Of a DNA stretch of 64,000 nt, positions 41,587 to 51,300 are shown in pieces. The notes beneath the pieces were generated by a model, which searched no databases, had not been told where the DNA came from, and saw only the letters and a list, made by a program, of their open reading frames with translations. The stretch comes from Paractinoplanes brasiliensis (GTDB lineage Bacteria > Actinomycetota > Actinomycetes > Mycobacteriales > Micromonosporaceae), in assembly GCF_004362215.1 (NCBI RefSeq), contig NZ_SNWR01000001.1, forward strand, positions 2,544,001 to 2,608,000, given 5' to 3'. The position numbers and the translations under genes are program-made. Within the stretch, counting starts at the first letter, position 1. Every line of letters begins with the position of its first letter.

Positions 41587-42660
41587 GTGAGCACCATTCA
41601 GATCACCGCGGACGACTGGCGCCGGATCAAGCTGGCCGGGCAGATTCTCGGCGGCGTGACGGGTGCGCTGGCCACAGTGACCGCCGTGTCGGTGGGGCTG
41701 CTGCTGCGACAGGCCTCACACGCCCGGCGGGTCATTCCGATGGCCGAGGCGCCCCCGCCGCGCGGCGACGGCCTGTACGGCGGGAAGTTCGGCGGCCGGC
41801 CCATCAACATGGTCATTCTGGGTGATTCGACAGCGGCCGGGTACGGCGTGCACCGTCCCCGCGAGACACCGGGCGCGCTGCTGGCCACGGGCGTGTCGCG
41901 GCGGCTGCGGCGGCCCGTACGGCTGCACCGGCTCGCCGTTGTCGGGTCGATGTCGTCCGGCCTGCCCTATCAGGTGGACGCGGCGCTGGAGTACGAGCCG
42001 GACGTGGCCGTGATCCTGATCGGCGGCAACGACGTCACGCATATCTCCGACCGGGCCGCCGCCGTACGCCACCTCGGTGACGCCGTGCGACGCCTGCGCG
42101 AGGCGGGCTGCAAGGTGGTCGTGGGCACCTGCCCCGACGTCGGGGCGATCCAGCCCATCAAGCGGCCGCTGCGCTGGCTGGCCCGCAAGTGGAGCCGTGA
42201 CCTGGCCGCCGCCCAGACGGTGGCCGTCGTCGAGGCGGGCGGGCGTACGGTGTCGATCGGCGGCCTGCTCGGCCCGATGTTCGAGGCCGACCCGGTACGC
42301 ATGTTCGCCTCCGACCGTTTTCATCCGTCCGCCGAGGGTTACGCGCGGGCCGCGGCTGTGGTGATGCCGACCCTCATGGCGGTGCTCGGCGAGGACGATC
42401 GCACGGTTCTTCCGGCCGCTGACGGGGTACGCAATCTCCAGGAGGCCGCGCAGGAGGCGGTCCAGGCTCCGGGCACCGAGGTCAGCGCGGCGGGCCGGTG
42501 GGCGGTGCTGCGCCGGCACCCTTGGTTCGGCGAGCCGCGCACCTGGTTCGGCCACCGCGCGGCGCAGACCCCGGCGCCGGGGTCGCCCGCTGTTCCCACC
42601 GGCCGCTCGGCGTCGAGCGCCGTAGGGTGGACTCCAGAGGATCAAGAGCAGGCAACGTGA
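41587..42660 (+). CDS. Membrane-anchored SGNH/GDSL hydrolase
   Basis: A 357-residue hydrolase. One N-terminal membrane helix (about residues 19-37) is followed by the SGNH blocks: block I GDSTAAGYG with the nucleophile Ser, block III GGNDV, and block V DRFHPSAEGY with the catalytic Asp and His. The C-terminal 70 residues are low in complexity. GTG start, GAGGGAG upstream. Such anchored esterases often deacylate cell-envelope polysaccharides or lipids. The next gene is a paralogue, so the pair probably arose by duplication. Confidence 0.88.
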   Translation: MSTIQITADDWRRIKLAGQILGGVTGALATVTAVSVGLLLRQASHARRVIPMAEAPPPRGDGLYGGKFGGRPINMVILGDSTAAGYGVHRPRETPGALLATGVSRRLRRPVRLHRLAVVGSMSSGLPYQVDAALEYEPDVAVILIGGNDVTHISDRAAAVRHLGDAVRRLREAGCKVVVGTCPDVGAIQPIKRPLRWLARKWSRDLAAAQTVAVVEAGGRTVSIGGLLGPMFEADPVRMFASDRFHPSAEGYARAAAVVMPTLMAVLGEDDRTVLPAADGVRNLQEAAQEAVQAPGTEVSAAGRWAVLRRHPWFGEPRTWFGHRAAQTPAPGSPAVPTGRSASSAVGWTPEDQEQAT

Positions 42661-42678
42661 CGCAGGGAGGCGAGCGAG

Positions 42679-43470
42679 ATGGCGGGGCTGAACGCACGGA
42701 TCGGCAAGGCGGCCGCCACCGGTCTGCTCGCTGGGGCGGTCGGTGGGGCCGCGCTGCTGATCGGTGAGGTGCTGGCGGCCAAGGCGCGCCGCTACGCGAA
42801 GCCGACCATGGGCCTCGCCCTGCGCACGTCGATGGGGCCGGTGGCGGCGCCGCCGCTGCGCCTGGTGCTGCTGGGCGACTCGGCCGCGATCGGCGTGGGT
42901 GTCGAGTGGCTGAGCGAGACCGTGGGCGGGCACCTGGCCCGTCTGCTGGCAGAGGGCAGCCCCGGGACCGGCGAGCGGCACGTGCTGTTGTCCAGCGTCG
43001 GCGTGGCCGGTTCCCGCTCGTCCGACCTGGCCACCCAGGTGGCCCGGGCGCTGCTGGGCGACCGGCCCGACGTGGCCGTGGTGCTGATCGGGGCGCACGA
43101 CGCGGCCGGCCTGCGCAGCCCCGAGGAGGCAGCGGCCCAGCTGGGCACGGCGGTGCGCCGGCTGCGGGAGGCGGGCGTCCGCGTGGTGGTCGGCACCTGC
43201 CCCGACCTGGGCGCACTGCGGGCCATCGCTCCGCCGCTGCGGCAGATCGCGGCCGTGCTGGGCCGCCGGATGGCGAAGGCGCAGGCCAAGGCCGTGACGG
43301 CCGCGGGCGGTGCGGTGGTCGACCTGGGTGAGAAGACCGGCGCCGTCTTCCGGGCCGACGCGGGCACCCTCTGCTACGACGGTTTCCACCCTTCGGCCGA
43401 CGGCTACCGGGTGTGGGCCCACGCGTTGTATCCGGCGGTGGCCAAGGCGGCGATGACCCCGGCGGGCTGA
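42679..43470 (+). CDS. SGNH/GDSL hydrolase paralogue with altered block III
   Basis: A 263-residue protein related to its upstream neighbour (for example VRRLREAGVRVVVGTCPDLGAL matches VRRLREAGCKVVVGTCPDVGAI). Block I is GDSAAIGVG and block V is DGFHPSADGY, so Ser, Asp and His remain. In block III the usual GGND reads GAHD: the oxyanion-hole Asn is replaced by His. Activity may be lowered or changed. It has an N-terminal hydrophobic helix. Reads in line with the first gene, 18 bp apart. Confidence 0.87.
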   Translation: MAGLNARIGKAAATGLLAGAVGGAALLIGEVLAAKARRYAKPTMGLALRTSMGPVAAPPLRLVLLGDSAAIGVGVEWLSETVGGHLARLLAEGSPGTGERHVLLSSVGVAGSRSSDLATQVARALLGDRPDVAVVLIGAHDAAGLRSPEEAAAQLGTAVRRLREAGVRVVVGTCPDLGALRAIAPPLRQIAAVLGRRMAKAQAKAVTAAGGAVVDLGEKTGAVFRADAGTLCYDGFHPSADGYRVWAHALYPAVAKAAMTPAG

Positions 43471-43547
43471 AAAGCAGTAATCGGACATGCCACCTGTGTG
43501 ACGAACTTGTACTACCGACTAAGTTACCGGCCAGTTAAATTGGGCAG

Positions 43548-44792
43548 ATGCCGGAAGCTGTCATCGTCGCCACCGCCCGATCCCCCATCGGCCGTGCAGC
43601 CAAGGGATCCCTGCGGGACCTGCGTCCCGACGACCTCGCCACCACCATCATCGACGCCGCGCTCACCAAGGTGCCGCAGCTCGACCGCACCCTGATCGAG
43701 GATCTTTACCTCGGTTGCGGGCTGCCCGGCGGTGAGCAGGGTTTCAACATGGCCCGCGTGGTCGCCACCCAGCTCGGTCTGGACGGCCTGCCCGGCGCGA
43801 CGGTCACCCGTTACTGCTCGTCCTCGCTGCAGACCACCCGCATGGCCTTCCACGCGATCAAGGCCGGCGAGGGCGACATCTTCCTCTCGGCCGGCGTCGA
43901 AACCGTTTCCCGGTACGCGCGGGGCAGCTCCGACGGTCTCCCCTCGGCGCTGCAGGCCCAGGTCGGCGGCGGCTGGGAGAACCCCAAGTTCGCCGAGGCC
44001 CAGGCCCGTACGGCGCAGTACGCCGAGGGCGGCCGCACCTGGCACGACCCGCGCGACGACGGTCAGATCCCGGACGTCTACATCCAGATGGGTCAGACCG
44101 CCGAGAACCTCGCCCAGATCAAGGGCGTGACCCGCGAGGACATGGACGAATTCGGCGTACGCAGCCAGAACCTCGCCGAGAAGGCCATCGCCGACGGCTT
44201 CTGGGAGCGCGAGATCACCCCGGTCACGCTGCCCGACGGCACTGTCGTCTCGCAGGACGACGGCCCCCGCGCCGGGGTCACGCTCGAGGCGGTTTCGCAG
44301 CTCAAGCCCGTTTTCCGCCCCGACGGCCGGGTCACCGCCGGCAACTGCTGCCCGCTCAACGACGGCGCCGCCGCTGTGGTGATCATGAGCGACACCAAGG
44401 CACGCGAGCTGGGCATCACCCCGCTGGCCCGGATCGTGTCGACCGGTGTGACCGCGCTCAGCCCCGAGATCATGGGCCTGGGCCCGGTCGAGGCGTCGCG
44501 GCAGGCGCTGCGGCGGGCCGGGATGACGATCGACGACATCGACCTGGTCGAGATCAACGAGGCGTTCGCGGCCCAGGTCATCCCGTCGGCTCGCGACCTG
44601 GGCATCCCGCTCGAGAAGCTGAACGTCAACGGCGGCGCGATCGCCGTGGGCCACCCGTTCGGCATGACCGGCGCCCGCATCACCGGCACCCTGCTCAACG
44701 CCCTGGACTGGCACGACAAGAGCATCGGCCTCGAGACGATGTGCGTCGGCGGCGGCCAGGGCATGGCGATGGTGCTGGAGCGGCTCAGCTGA
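43548..44792 (+). CDS. Thiolase (acetyl-CoA C-acyltransferase)
   Basis: A 414-residue thiolase. The nucleophilic Cys is in TVTRYCSSSLQTTRMAFHAI, the second catalytic residues are in EINEAFAAQ and GGAIAVGHPFGMTGAR, and the final Cys in MCVGGGQGMAMVLE. Degradative (FadA) and biosynthetic (AtoB) forms are hard to separate here; the length suits either. The upstream 77 bp are AT-richer, with GTGACG and TAAGTT at 16-bp spacing as a promoter candidate. A terminator follows. Confidence 0.94.
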   Translation: MPEAVIVATARSPIGRAAKGSLRDLRPDDLATTIIDAALTKVPQLDRTLIEDLYLGCGLPGGEQGFNMARVVATQLGLDGLPGATVTRYCSSSLQTTRMAFHAIKAGEGDIFLSAGVETVSRYARGSSDGLPSALQAQVGGGWENPKFAEAQARTAQYAEGGRTWHDPRDDGQIPDVYIQMGQTAENLAQIKGVTREDMDEFGVRSQNLAEKAIADGFWEREITPVTLPDGTVVSQDDGPRAGVTLEAVSQLKPVFRPDGRVTAGNCCPLNDGAAAVVIMSDTKARELGITPLARIVSTGVTALSPEIMGLGPVEASRQALRRAGMTIDDIDLVEINEAFAAQVIPSARDLGIPLEKLNVNGGAIAVGHPFGMTGARITGTLLNALDWHDKSIGLETMCVGGGQGMAMVLERLS

Positions 44793-44811
44793 CACGCTGA
44801 GCACCCGAGTT

Positions 44812-44857
44812 ACCGCCGGGTCCGGTCAGCCACGAGCGGCCGGGCTCGGCGGTTTTT
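44812..44857 (+). terminator. Intrinsic terminator of the thiolase gene
   Basis: ACCGCCG (44812) pairs with CGGCGGT (44847), with an inner GC-rich region, followed by TTTT. It ends at the stop codon of the convergent small gene, so the two transcripts overlap at the 3' ends. Confidence 0.75.
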
Positions 44858-45152
44858 ACCTGTTGAGCGCGGCCCGCAGCTCGTCCACCGCCGCGGCCGC
44901 CTCCACCAGCACGGATTCCGGCCCGGCGGCGAGCAGGTCGTCGGCCAGCACCCGCACCTGGTCGGGCAGGATCATGTCGTGCTCGCGCGGCACCTCACGG
45001 CGGGGGCGGCCCTCGGCGTCGGCCCCGAGGTCGGCCAGCCTCTGCACCAACGCGAACGTACGGGCGGCGCGGTCGTCCTGGTTCCAGCGCGGCTGCTCCC
45101 ACACGCGGATCTGGTTGAGCAGCCGGTCGACGGACGTCGCGAAGTCGGTCAC
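44856..45152 (-). CDS. Conserved hypothetical small helical protein
   Basis: A 98-residue protein, GTG start. It is predicted all-helical: VDRLLNQIRVWEQPRWNQDDRAARTFALVQRLADLG then VRVLADDLLAAGPESVLVEAAAAVDELRAAL. No signal, membrane segment or metal motif. It lies between the thiolase terminator and the BI-1 gene terminator, so it is its own unit. I do not recognise the function; similar proteins seem limited to actinobacteria. Confidence 0.65.
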   Translation of the reverse strand: MTDFATSVDRLLNQIRVWEQPRWNQDDRAARTFALVQRLADLGADAEGRPRREVPREHDMILPDQVRVLADDLLAAGPESVLVEAAAAVDELRAALNR

Positions 45153-45164
45153 GCGACCAGGTTA

Positions 45165-45205
45165 AAGAAAACGCCCGGACCACCGTACGGGGGTCCGGGC
45201 GTTCT
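45165..45205 (-). terminator. Intrinsic terminator of the Bax-inhibitor-1 gene
   Basis: AACGCCCGGACC and GGTCCGGGCGTT are fully complementary 12-base arms with a ten-base loop. On the minus strand the stem is followed by TTCTTTAAC (T-rich), which suits the leftward gene. The region may also protect the neighbouring gene from read-through. Confidence 0.85.
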
Positions 45206-45220
45206 TGATCCTGGTTGGTG

Positions 45221-46045
45221 TCAGTCGTCGCCTTGCAGGAAACTCAGCAGGCGCAGGACCTCGAGGTACAGCCAGATCAGGCTGACCAGGATGCCGAACG
45301 CGGCCACCCAGGAGTAGCGCTGCGGCAGGCCCATGCGGACGCCCTCTTCGACCTCGTTGAAGCTGAGGATGAAGCTGAGGGCGGCCACCACGATGCAGAC
45401 GATGCTGAACAGGTAGCCCAGCGGGCCGTTGTCGCGCAGGCCGGTGCTGAAGCCGAACAGCGACAGCACCAGGTTGATCAGGATGACCGCGAACAGGCCA
45501 CCCATCACGATGATCATGCCGCGCTGGAACTTCGGCGTCGCCCGGATGACCTTGGCCTTGTAGAGGAAGGCCGTCAGGAAGAAGACGCCGAACGTGGCGA
45601 TGACGGCCTGCAGCACGACGCCCTGATAGCCGGCGATCACCGAGAAAACCTTGGACGCCATGCCGACGAAGACACCCTCGACGACCGCGTAACCCACGAT
45701 GAGCGCGGGGTTGGCCAGGCGCATGAACGAGATGACCAGGCCCAGCACGAGGCCGATGACCGCCGCGCCGATCCAGGCGGCACCGGTCATCGATTCCGGG
45801 ATCACATTCCAGGCGACAACCGCGGAGGCGCCCGTGATGCCGAGCAGTGTGACCGTCTTGACGACGACGTCGTCGACTGTCATGGGCTGAACGGCGGGCG
45901 GGGCGGCGGGATAGTCCGTCGCGCCGGGATACGGCTGACCGTAACCCGGGGCGGCACCGGCGGGGCCGTAGGCCCCGTACCCGGCCGTACGCTCCCGCTC
46001 GGCCGCCTGGCCGAGGCGCGAGAGCACCGGGTTGGAAGTCTTCAC
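45221..46045 (-). CDS. Bax inhibitor-1/YccA family membrane protein
   Basis: A 274-residue protein. After a Pro/Tyr/Gly-rich cytoplasmic N-terminus (GAAPGYGQPYPGATDYPAAP) come seven hydrophobic segments with the family stretches FFLTAFLYKAKVIRATPKFQRGMIIVMGG, and EVEEGVRMGLPQRYSW before the last helix with EVLRLLSFL. BI-1 proteins are thought to conduct protons or calcium. GTG start with an AGGGAGG site. Monocistronic, with a clear terminator. Confidence 0.93.
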   Translation of the reverse strand: MKTSNPVLSRLGQAAERERTAGYGAYGPAGAAPGYGQPYPGATDYPAAPPAVQPMTVDDVVVKTVTLLGITGASAVVAWNVIPESMTGAAWIGAAVIGLVLGLVISFMRLANPALIVGYAVVEGVFVGMASKVFSVIAGYQGVVLQAVIATFGVFFLTAFLYKAKVIRATPKFQRGMIIVMGGLFAVILINLVLSLFGFSTGLRDNGPLGYLFSIVCIVVAALSFILSFNEVEEGVRMGLPQRYSWVAAFGILVSLIWLYLEVLRLLSFLQGDD

Positions 46046-46174
46046 TGTGTCCAGCCTCCCTTATGAGGTTGAGGCACGTTGACGTGCCGTTCCAGAGTAC
46101 GGGAGCAAGCTGATCAGGAAAGCCTCGGATTGCTGTGAACAGGCTGAATGTACGACCGTCAAAGCTTTGTGAGG

Positions 46175-46258
46175 TGCCCGGGGCGGGTCTCGAACCCGCA
46201 CGCCTGCGTGAGGCAGCCGCTTTTAAGGCGGCCGTGTCTGCCGTTCCACCACCCGGGC
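46175..46258 (-). tRNA. bldA: tRNA-Leu (UAA), bldA-type
   Basis: On the minus strand GCCCGGG pairs with CCCGGGC in the acceptor stem. The anticodon arm is GCCGC-CTTAAAA-GCGGC, giving anticodon UAA. A long variable arm (type II, leucine) precedes a T arm with loop TTCGAGA. The 84-nt molecule lacks an encoded CCA (ACC then T). UUA is the rarest leucine codon in such high-GC genomes, and its tRNA is the bldA regulator of development in Streptomyces. Calling the orthologue bldA is based on anticodon and family knowledge; downstream genes are ndh-type as in Streptomyces to my memory. Confidence 0.93.
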
Positions 46259-46332
46259 AGGGTCAGGGCGTCACCGCGCGCGGTGACGCCCTAGACACCG
46301 TATACGCCCGAGCGTTCGGAGAGGAGACCGCC

Positions 46333-47700
46333 TCAGCGGGACCCGGCTTCCGCCTTGGGACGTTCGGCCGGGCGCTGCACCGGCGGGGTCACCCCGGTGA
46401 ACTCCTCACGCGGGGCGTGCAGCTGGCGGACGGCCACCGTCTCGCGCTGGAACAGCATCGCAAGGGTCCAGTCGGCGACCACCCGGGCCTTGCGGTGGAA
46501 CGACGGGATGTGGCTGACGTGGTAGGTGCGGTGCATGAACCACGCCGGCCAGCCCTTGACCTTGATGCCGTAGACGTGCGCGACGCCCTTGCCGAGGCCC
46601 AGGCCGGCCACGCTGCCGATGTACTTGTGCTTGTATTCCTTGGGCTCGCCGCCGAGGACGACCTGCCGGATGTTGTCGGCCAGCACCCGGGCCTGCCGGA
46701 CGGCGTGCTGGGCGCTAGGTGAGCACCAGCCGCCGGGGTTGGTCAGGTCGGGCACCTGGGCGCTGTCGCCCGCGCTCCACGCGCCCTCGAGCACGGTGCC
46801 GTCGAGGTCGGCCACCTGCAGTGTCGGCAGGCAGTTGACGTGACCCTTGGGGCCGCGGGGCAGGTCGGTGTTGTCGAGCATCGGGGACGGCTTCACCCCG
46901 GCCGTCCAGACCAGGGTCTCGGCGCGGAACGTGTCGCCGTCGGAGAGCACGATCTCGCCGTCGACGCACGAGTTGAGGAACGTGTCGAGGCGCAGCGAGA
47001 TGCCGCGCTTGGCCAGCTCGCGAGCCGCGTACGCGCCCATCTTGGGGCCGACCTCGGGCAGGATGCGGTTGGTCGCCTCGACCAGGACGAACTTGAGCTC
47101 GTTCTTGTCGAGCTCGGGGTAGTACTTCAGGGCGTCGCGGACGACGTCCTCCATCTCGGCCAGCGCCTCGATGCCGGCGAACCCGCCGCCGACGAAGACG
47201 AACGTCAGCGCGGCCTTGCGGACCTCGGGGTCGGGCGTGACGGCGGCGACGTCGAGCTGGTCGAGGATGTGGTTACGCAGGTAGGTGGCCTCGCCGATGG
47301 TCTTGAGGCCGATGCCGCGCTCGCTCAGGCCGGGGATCGGCAGCGTGCGCGAGACCGAACCCGGCGCCACGATGATGTGGTCGTAGCTCATCTCGGTGGG
47401 CGGGCCCTCGATGGGCTGGATGGTCACCGTCTTGCGCGCGTGCTCCACCTTGGTGACCTCGCCGGCCACCACGCGACACTTCTTGAGCTCGCGGCGGAGC
47501 GGCACGACGCTGTGCCGCGGGGAGATGTTGCCGGCCGCTGCCTCGGGGAGGAACGGCTGGTACGTCATGTGCGGCTGCGGGTCGATGACGACGACCTCGG
47601 CCCGGCGCCGGTTGAGCTTCTTCGACAGGCGCAGGGCGGCGTAAAGACCGACGTGCCCTGCACCAACGACGACGATGCGCTGCGGATTCACGTGAGCCAT
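46333..47700 (-). CDS. ndh: Type II NADH:quinone dehydrogenase
   Basis: A 455-residue FAD protein feeding electrons from NADH into menaquinone without proton pumping. The FAD motif is IVVVGAGHVGLYAALRLSKKL and the NADH motif is FVFVGGGFAGIEALAEMEDV; SAGDSAQVPD is the flavin-binding ATG-like region and the C-terminal membrane-association helix contains WPAWFMHRTYHV. Length is right for NDH-2. The tRNA-Leu(UAA) gene lies just beyond its 3' end, on the same strand. Confidence 0.93.
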   Translation of the reverse strand: MAHVNPQRIVVVGAGHVGLYAALRLSKKLNRRRAEVVVIDPQPHMTYQPFLPEAAAGNISPRHSVVPLRRELKKCRVVAGEVTKVEHARKTVTIQPIEGPPTEMSYDHIIVAPGSVSRTLPIPGLSERGIGLKTIGEATYLRNHILDQLDVAAVTPDPEVRKAALTFVFVGGGFAGIEALAEMEDVVRDALKYYPELDKNELKFVLVEATNRILPEVGPKMGAYAARELAKRGISLRLDTFLNSCVDGEIVLSDGDTFRAETLVWTAGVKPSPMLDNTDLPRGPKGHVNCLPTLQVADLDGTVLEGAWSAGDSAQVPDLTNPGGWCSPSAQHAVRQARVLADNIRQVVLGGEPKEYKHKYIGSVAGLGLGKGVAHVYGIKVKGWPAWFMHRTYHVSHIPSFHRKARVVADWTLAMLFQRETVAVRQLHAPREEFTGVTPPVQRPAERPKAEAGSR

Positions 47701-47791
47701 TCTCGCGCGCCCAGGGGCTCCCGCGCCTCCTGGTGTGACGTACAACAATGCCGTTTGTCAAGTGCCGTCAGGCACATATTACGGGCAGATT

Positions 47792-48355
47792 TCATGCACG
47801 ATGCACGAGCCGTGCTATGAGCAGCGTGGCGGTTGCGGCGCCGATCAGGCCGACCACCGTGGCCACGAGGAACGGCCCGCCGGCGAGTTCGGCGGAGAGT
47901 CCCAGGGCGAACACGGTGAGCACGGCCGAGACCAGCACCACGGCCAGCGCCCGCAGCAGCCACAGGCCCACCACGTCGAAGTTCACGATCGCGTCGTACG
48001 GGAGGACAGCCGCCAGCGCCGTGAGCGAATGCCCCAGGTAGAGCGCGGTGGCGATGCTCAGAACCCGCCAGAGCGACACCTCGGCGTCCTCGAAGGCGGT
48101 GTCGGCCAGCCAGCCGCCGACCACCACCAGGGCGGCGAAGGTGGCGCCCCGGCCGCGCGGCGCGACCGCCGGATAGAGGGCGACCAGCGCCGGCAGCACG
48201 AAGAACTGCGTGCCCAGCAGCGCCGCCGGCCAGGCCACCGCCATGGCGATCAGCCCGCACAGGCCGATGGCACAGCGCACCAGGAACGGGAGGACGGTCG
48301 CGCGGGTCAGGGTGCGCCGGGCGCCGGCCAGCCGCCGGGAGATCATGTCGAGCAT
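47792..48355 (-). CDS. Small polytopic membrane protein of the DUF58 operon
   Basis: A 187-residue protein with about five hydrophobic segments (for example LIAMAVAWPAALLGTQFFVLPALVALYPAVA). ATG overlaps the DUF58 stop as TGATG, placing it last in the operon DUF4129 - unknown - MoxR - DUF58 - this gene. No catalytic motif. Similar genes follow DUF58 in actinobacteria as far as I recall, but function is unknown. Confidence 0.8.
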   Translation of the reverse strand: MLDMISRRLAGARRTLTRATVLPFLVRCAIGLCGLIAMAVAWPAALLGTQFFVLPALVALYPAVAPRGRGATFAALVVVGGWLADTAFEDAEVSLWRVLSIATALYLGHSLTALAAVLPYDAIVNFDVVGLWLLRALAVVLVSAVLTVFALGLSAELAGGPFLVATVVGLIGAATATLLIARLVHRA

Positions 48356-49700
48356 CAGCGCCCCCGCGGCGCCGAGGCGAGGCGGGAGACGTCCCGCAGG
48401 ACCAGGTCGAGGCTGCCCGCGCCGGCCCACTCCACGACCGGGACGCCGTGCTCGCGCAGCCGGCCCAGGACGTTCTCGCGCTCCAGACGCCACAGCCGGG
48501 TCGCCAGCGGGGTCCACGGGGTGCGCGCATCGGGCGCGGCCTGCGCGGGCAGCGTGTCGACGGCCACCACGAACCGGCCGGCCTGTGCCAGGGAGGCCAG
48601 CATGTCGGCCGCCCGCGGGTCGATCAGCGGGGTGAACACCACGACCAGCGCGTCGGACGACACGTGGTGCGCGCCGAAGTCGCCCTCGTGCTCCATCGGG
48701 TCGGGCCGGACGTCGAGCAGCCACTCCAGCACGATGAGGTACTGCCGGCGGCCGGTGGCGGGGCGCAGCCGGCGGGCCGCCGCGCCGTACTCGAGCAGCG
48801 AGACCCGGTCGCCGCGCTGCAGATAGTGCTCGGCGATGGCGGCCGAGGCCCGGACCGTGGTGTCGAGCACCGACGCGCTGCCGCCGACCCCGCCCGAGAG
48901 GCCGACCTCGCCCAGCACGTCGAGCAGCAGCACCACCTCGGCGTCGCGGTCGGAGAGCGTGGAGGCGACGTGCAGGTCGCGGGTGCGCAGGGAGACCCGC
49001 CAGTCGATGCGCCGGAGCCTGTCGCCGGGTGCGAACGGGCGGACCCCGGCCAGTTCGCCGCCCTCCCCCATGCGCCGCGACCGGTGCGCGCCGACGAGAC
49101 CGGCGGCCGCGGGCATGGCCTCGATGGCGTTGAACGGCTCGGTGACGGGATAGACCCGCACCCCGTACGCGGGGGTCACGACCGGACGGCACGCGAGCAG
49201 TCCCCCGCAGGCGGCAACCCGCGCGGCGGCCGGACCCACGTCTTGCCGGCCCCAGCGCAGCGCGTCGCCGGGCAGGTCGACCGCGGCCCAGCCGTCCGAG
49301 GCCACGGTGAGGCCGAACGGGCGGTCGGCGTGCTCCAGTTTGAGCCAGCGCGACGTACGGGTGCGGACCACCACCAGGTCGTACGGGATGACGTCCGGGT
49401 TGGAGACGGTGACCGAGGCCTGCACCTGACCGCCCTCGACCAGCAGTTCCTCGTCGGCGGTGACCGTGAGCTCGGGCGTCGCGCGGGGCATCCGGCGCAG
49501 GTGGACCGCCGCGCCGATCGCGAACGGCGCGGCCAGCAGCACCAGGTCGACCCGGCCCAGCGCGACCCCGAGCACCAGCAGCAGGCCGGTGAGCAGCACG
49601 GCACGGCCGAGCGCGCGGGTCGGCGCCCAGGCGGGACCGTGACCCGGATCGCCCGGCACGGCCGGCGGCACGGCTCGGCGCAGCAGCGGCTCGGGAACCG

Positions 49701-49704
<4 letters not shown>
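48355..49704 (-). CDS. DUF58 domain-containing protein
   Basis: A 449-residue protein. Two hydrophobic segments at the N-terminus (about residues 22-55), then the DUF58 region with the signature GELAGVRPFAPGDRLRRIDWRVSLRTRDLHV and a von Willebrand-like strand VVLLLDVL; the C-terminal SDALVVVFTPLIDPRA completes it. DUF58 proteins partner with MoxR ATPases in assembly or chaperone complexes. The GTG start overlaps the MoxR stop by four bases. Confidence 0.9.
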
Positions 49705-50711
<1,007 letters not shown>

Positions 50712-50724
50712 CACGGCACCTTTC

Positions 50725-51300
50725 TCACAGTCGCTCCAACACATCCACGTAGGACTCGAGATCACGCGCCTTCGGCATGCGCCGGCCGCGGTCGTGCAAC
50801 GTCGCCCAGAGCGGGTCGCCGAGCAGCTGACGGGCACGCCGCGGGTCGGACGCCCGGGTGATCCCGTGACGCAGCCGCAGGCGCTCGTCGGTGAGCTCGG
50901 CCAGCACCGGCAGAACGTTACGCGAGTACAGATCGTCGTCGGCGGCGGCCCGCTCCAGAGTCTGCTCCCAGCGGCGCACGGCCGCCCGCAGCGAATCCGT
51001 GCCGCTGCCGGTGTCGGAACCGCCGCGCCGGTCGGAGCGCTTGGGCGCAGGGGGCGGGCGCACCTCGGCCACCGCCAGCAGGACCAGCCGCAACCCGGCC
51101 AGGGCGGCGACCACGAAAATGATCGAGATGTCGTAGTCGGCCGAGCGCATGACGGCCACGACGACCACGGTGGCCAGGGCGACCAGCAGCAGGTTGCGCA
51201 GCACCCAGCCGGTCCACGACCGCCGGCGCTCGGGGGCCGGCTCGTCGGCGATCACCTCGTCGCGCTCGCCGAACAGCGACTCCAGCCCGCCCGTGCTCAC
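50725..51300 (-). CDS. Membrane protein of the MoxR operon
   Basis: A 191-residue protein with two close membrane helices (WVLRNLLLVALATVVVVAVM and ISIIFVVAALAGLRLVLLAVA), followed by a cytoplasmic helical domain (LRAAVRRWEQTLERAAADDD and SDPRRARQLLGDPLWATLHDRGRRMPK). GTG start overlaps the DUF4129 gene stop by four bases. Always between DUF4129 and MoxR in the actinobacterial order I know, with no known function. Confidence 0.8.
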   Translation of the reverse strand: MSTGGLESLFGERDEVIADEPAPERRRSWTGWVLRNLLLVALATVVVVAVMRSADYDISIIFVVAALAGLRLVLLAVAEVRPPPAPKRSDRRGGSDTGSGTDSLRAAVRRWEQTLERAAADDDLYSRNVLPVLAELTDERLRLRHGITRASDPRRARQLLGDPLWATLHDRGRRMPKARDLESYVDVLERL

